Part shown: piece by piece, positions 61,858 to 64,000 of the stretch
Layout: each line of letters begins with the position of its first letter
Position numbering within the stretch: position 1 is the first letter of the stretch
Assembly: GCF_010729665.1 (NCBI RefSeq)
Contig: NZ_AP022610.1
Location: 4,650,001-4,714,000, forward strand
Source of the DNA: Mycolicibacterium madagascariense
Lineage (GTDB): Bacteria > Actinomycetota > Actinomycetes > Mycobacteriales > Mycobacteriaceae
DNA: 64,000 bases
Direction of reading: 5' to 3'
Notes under the pieces: model-generated
What the model saw: the letters and a program-made list of their open reading frames with translations, nothing else
Database searches by the model: none
Told to the model about the DNA's origin: nothing
Translations under genes and position numbers: made by a program

Positions 61858-62016
61858 TCAGTCGTGATGGGGCGGAACGTTGTCGCGCAGCCACTGCTCG
61901 CGGTCGGACTCGCGATGGGCGGCGGGCTCATCCCATTCGTCTTTGGTGGTCTCGGGTAGCGAGTCGCCGAAGACGTCGTGCACCGAGGGCCGCTTCGATC
62001 GATCCTGGCCGGTCAC
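61858..62016 (-). CDS. Small soluble protein between moaB2 and the porins
   Basis: 52 residues from GTG 62016: a charged protein with the segments TGQDRSKRPSVHDVFGDSLP, EWDEPAAHRESDREQWL and RDNVPPHHD. The composition is not low-complexity and the FGDSLPETT block looks conserved-type. Alternative GTG at 62025. A perfect CRP site lies 14 bp upstream of the start. Function unknown. It is too short for most ORF filters. Confidence 0.6.
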   Translation of the reverse strand: MTGQDRSKRPSVHDVFGDSLPETTKDEWDEPAAHRESDREQWLRDNVPPHHD

Positions 62017-62029
62017 GATCGCCACTGCC

Positions 62030-62045
62030 TGTGATCAAGATCACA
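62030..62045. promoter_or_regulatory. Perfect CRP-type binding site
   Basis: TGTGATCAAGATCACA fits TGTGA-N6-TCACA exactly and is a full palindrome around AA. Mycobacterial Crp (Rv3676 type) recognises this consensus. It lies just before the 52-residue gene and 68 bp after the moaB2 stop. Confidence 0.75.
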
Positions 62046-62112
62046 GCGCCCGCACAGGTACGCCGAGAGCCCGACCCCCGTTGCGTCGAGCGCGGTCGCC
62101 GCCGTCACGGGC

Positions 62113-62685
62113 TCAGATCTCGAGGCTGGACAGCTGACTGATGATCTGGGTCGCCAACGGGCCGAGGGTGGCCATCCCGTCGCGCACTGCGCCGCGCGAA
62201 CCGGCGATGTTGACGACGAGCGTGCTGCCCGAGATGCCGGCAAGCCCCCGCGAGACGCCCGCGTCGACGATGCCCGCCGACAGACCCGACGCCCGCAACG
62301 CCTCCGAGATTCCGAGCAGCTCGCGGTCGAGGATCGTCGTGGTGGCCTCGGGGGTCACGTCCCGCGGCGATACGCCCGTGCCGCCCACCGAGATCACCAG
62401 GTCCACCCCGCCGATGACCGCGGTGTTGAGCGCGTTGCGAATCTCGACCTCGTCTGCCGCGACGACGACGACGCCGTCGACGACGAAGCCCGCCTCGCCC
62501 AACAACTCGGTGACCAGCGGACCGCTGTGGTCCTCTTCGTCTCCGTGCGCCGTCCGGTCGTCGACGACGACGACCAGTGCGCGGCCGACCAACTCACCTG
62601 GCTGTTCCATGAACGCCACCGTATATCCCGCTGCCGACGGCGGCGCAGCCATCCTGAGCTCCGGGCGACCCGAGGCGACCGTCAT
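62113..62685 (-). CDS. moaB2: MoaB2, molybdopterin-adenylylation-like protein
   Basis: 190 residues if started at ATG 62685, which overlaps the pepD stop (ATGA). The M. tuberculosis protein matches from MEQP, i.e. ATG 62610, so the longer N-terminus is uncertain. MoaB/MogA-type blocks: DLVISVGGTGVSPRDVTPEAT, and GSTLVVNIAGSRGAVRDGMATL. It likely binds molybdopterin; the M. tuberculosis protein is in the mprAB-pepD-moaB2 stress locus. Confidence 0.9.
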   Translation of the reverse strand: MTVASGRPELRMAAPPSAAGYTVAFMEQPGELVGRALVVVVDDRTAHGDEEDHSGPLVTELLGEAGFVVDGVVVVAADEVEIRNALNTAVIGGVDLVISVGGTGVSPRDVTPEATTTILDRELLGISEALRASGLSAGIVDAGVSRGLAGISGSTLVVNIAGSRGAVRDGMATLGPLATQIISQLSSLEI

Positions 62686-64000
62686 TGCTGCGCCTTGCCG
62701 AGGGTGACGTCCACGGTCTGCGGCTTGCCGTTCGCGTCGAGGTACGTGAGCGTCACCTTGTCACCGGGGGCCCTGGACCGCACCGCGGCCACCAGAGCGT
62801 CCGCACTGTTGATCACGCGGTCGTCGACCTTGGTGACGACGACGCCGCTCGGCAGTCCGGCCGTCGCGGCCGCCCCACCTGCGGTGACGTCGACGATCTT
62901 CGCGCCGTCGACGCTCGCGTCGCTGCCGACCTGCACGCCGAGCGAGGCATGCGACGCGGTGCCGCTCTGGATCAGCTCGTTGGCGATGCGCTTGGCCTGG
63001 TCCACCGGAATCGCGAACCCGAGACCGATCGAACCGCTCTGGGTCGCGCCGGAGTCTCCGCCCAGGGTGGCGATCGCGGAGTTCACGCCCACCAGCTCGC
63101 CGTTCATGTTGACCAGCGCGCCACCGGAGTTGCCGGGGTTGATCGCCGCGTCGGTCTGAATGGCGTCGAGCACGGTGTTCTGGTTCTGCGCGTCGCCGCC
63201 CGCGGCCACCGGCCGGTTCAGCGCGCTCACGATGCCGGTGGTGACGGTGCCCTCCAAGCCGAGGGGCGACCCGACGGCCACCACCTCCTGCCCGACGCGC
63301 AGATTCGCCGACGAGCCGAGCGTGATGGGCGCCAGCCCGGTGGCGCCGACGGCCTGGACGACCGCGATGTCACTGCTGGGATCGGTGCCGACGACCTTGA
63401 AGCTCGTCGTCGCGCCGTTGGCGAACGTGACCTTGGTCTGCATGGCGCCGGCGGCGGGAGGCGCCCCGGGCACGCCGGGCGCACCCGCGCCACCGGGCGG
63501 GCCTGCCGCGCTGTTGGCGGCGGCGACGACGTGGTTGTTCGTCAGGATGAGGCCGTCGGTCGACAAGATGATGCCCGAGCCCTCCTCGGACTGCCTGCCC
63601 ATGTCCGTCTCGAGCTTCACCACGCTGGGCACGACCTTGGCGGCGACCTGTTCGACGGAGCCGGCCGGCAGGTTCGCGGCGGGTTCGCCGGGGGTGGCGC
63701 CCGAGACCGAGGAGCTGAGCGTGGGCCTGCCGGGTTCCATGAGCGCGGCGACGCCGCCGCCGATGCCCGCGGAGACCACGGCGATCGCCAGGGCGCCCAC
63801 CGTCAAACGTCCTGCGCGGGAACGCCTTTGGGGAACGGGCGGCTGCCCGGGCAGCATCCGCGTCGGATCGACGGGACGATATGGATCGTGGGGGCCGCGG
63901 TAGGCCTGCGGTGGCTGCGTGGCGTAGCGCCAGTCATAGGACTGCTGCGGATAGCCACCCGCGCGGTGCTGACCGGGGTAGCCCGGCGCCGCGCCCTGGT
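62682..64000 (-). CDS. pepD: PepD, HtrA-type membrane serine protease (5' end off window)
   Basis: The frame is open from the window edge to 62682; ~439 codons visible. The cytosolic N-terminal part is Gln/Tyr/Pro-rich (QQSYDWRYATQPP). One membrane helix (VGALAIAVVSAGIGGGVAALM) is followed by the protease domain with the triad His in TNNHVV, Asp in SSDIAVV and Ser in GNSGGAL, then a PDZ domain (GVVVTKVDDRVINSADAL). It degrades misfolded envelope proteins. In mycobacteria it lies next to mprAB, which would be expected just beyond this window. Confidence 0.95.
   Translation of the reverse strand, partial: QGAAPGYPGQHRAGGYPQQSYDWRYATQPPQAYRGPHDPYRPVDPTRMLPGQPPVPQRRSRAGRLTVGALAIAVVSAGIGGGVAALMEPGRPTLSSSVSGATPGEPAANLPAGSVEQVAAKVVPSVVKLETDMGRQSEEGSGIILSTDGLILTNNHVVAAANSAAGPPGGAGAPGVPGAPPAAGAMQTKVTFANGATTSFKVVGTDPSSDIAVVQAVGATGLAPITLGSSANLRVGQEVVAVGSPLGLEGTVTTGIVSALNRPVAAGGDAQNQNTVLDAIQTDAAINPGNSGGALVNMNGELVGVNSAIATLGGDSGATQSGSIGLGFAIPVDQAKRIANELIQSGTASHASLGVQVGSDASVDGAKIVDVTAGGAAATAGLPSGVVVTKVDDRVINSADALVAAVRSRAPGDKVTLTYLDANGKPQTVDVTLGKAQQ

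Noticed and set aside
1..64000. CRISPR arrays
   Set aside because: No series of short identical repeats with regular spacers was seen; the only tandem repeats are protein-coding (35 kb) or the 19-bp pair at 825.

Overview
The window reads as chromosome of a fast-growing mycobacterium (Mycolicibacterium-type). GC is very high and GTG starts are frequent. The strongest taxonomic clue is a run of MspA-type porin genes in which each mature protein opens with G/E-LD-N/D-ELSLVDGQ. The window also has a complete mycobacterial gene order pepD, moaB2, mscL, SAF-domain gene, FmdB-like chaperone, 5-formyl-THF cyclo-ligase, galU, moeA/glp, rimJ, and a SepX/GlpR-like membrane gene. No rRNA or CRISPR was seen; there is one tRNA.

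Layout. 0-8.5 kb: GH16 glucanase (cut by the window edge), hutH, a PknF-like kinase, a GT39-like membrane glycosyltransferase and the long isocitrate lyase ICL2. 8.5-24 kb: small catabolic genes and regulators, a GAF-GGDEF-EAL c-di-GMP enzyme, an RsbW-like anti-sigma factor beside a degenerate GGDEF membrane protein, two TetR loci with clear operators, nhaA with a foldable leader, and two divergent LysA-like proteins that have lost the PLP lysine. 23.5-31.8 kb: the kdpFABC-kdpDE potassium uptake operon, preceded by an extra 27-residue membrane microprotein and a KdpE-type box.

31.9-42.5 kb: a sulfatase truncated at its formylglycine motif, an intact formylglycine-generating enzyme, a secreted protein of eight 11-residue repeats, an orphan response regulator, a second two-component pair with a candidate operator, and membrane proteins (DUF347, DUF2231, VIT1/CCC1). 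42.5-48.4 kb: APC permease, LysR/EamA pair, adenine/adenosine deaminase, DUF4188 protein.

48.4-51.76 kb is a small integrative-element remnant at tRNA-Ala(CGC). It has near-identical 27-bp direct repeats, an integrase C-terminal fragment next to the tRNA, and a TetR / AveC-like membrane protein / phosphotransferase cassette with a perfect 26-bp operator. 51.8-64 kb is the conserved core locus, which links cell division (Glp/GlpR), envelope precursors (GalU), stress proteins (a CIRCE-controlled FmdB-like chaperone, HtrA protease PepD), osmotic release (MscL) and outer-membrane permeability. Inside it, four tandem mspA paralogues have expanded between mscL and moaB2.

Functions are inferred by reading motifs and from remembered family members; no database search was run. 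Start codons were chosen from Shine-Dalgarno spacing, overlaps and family length where these could be seen.
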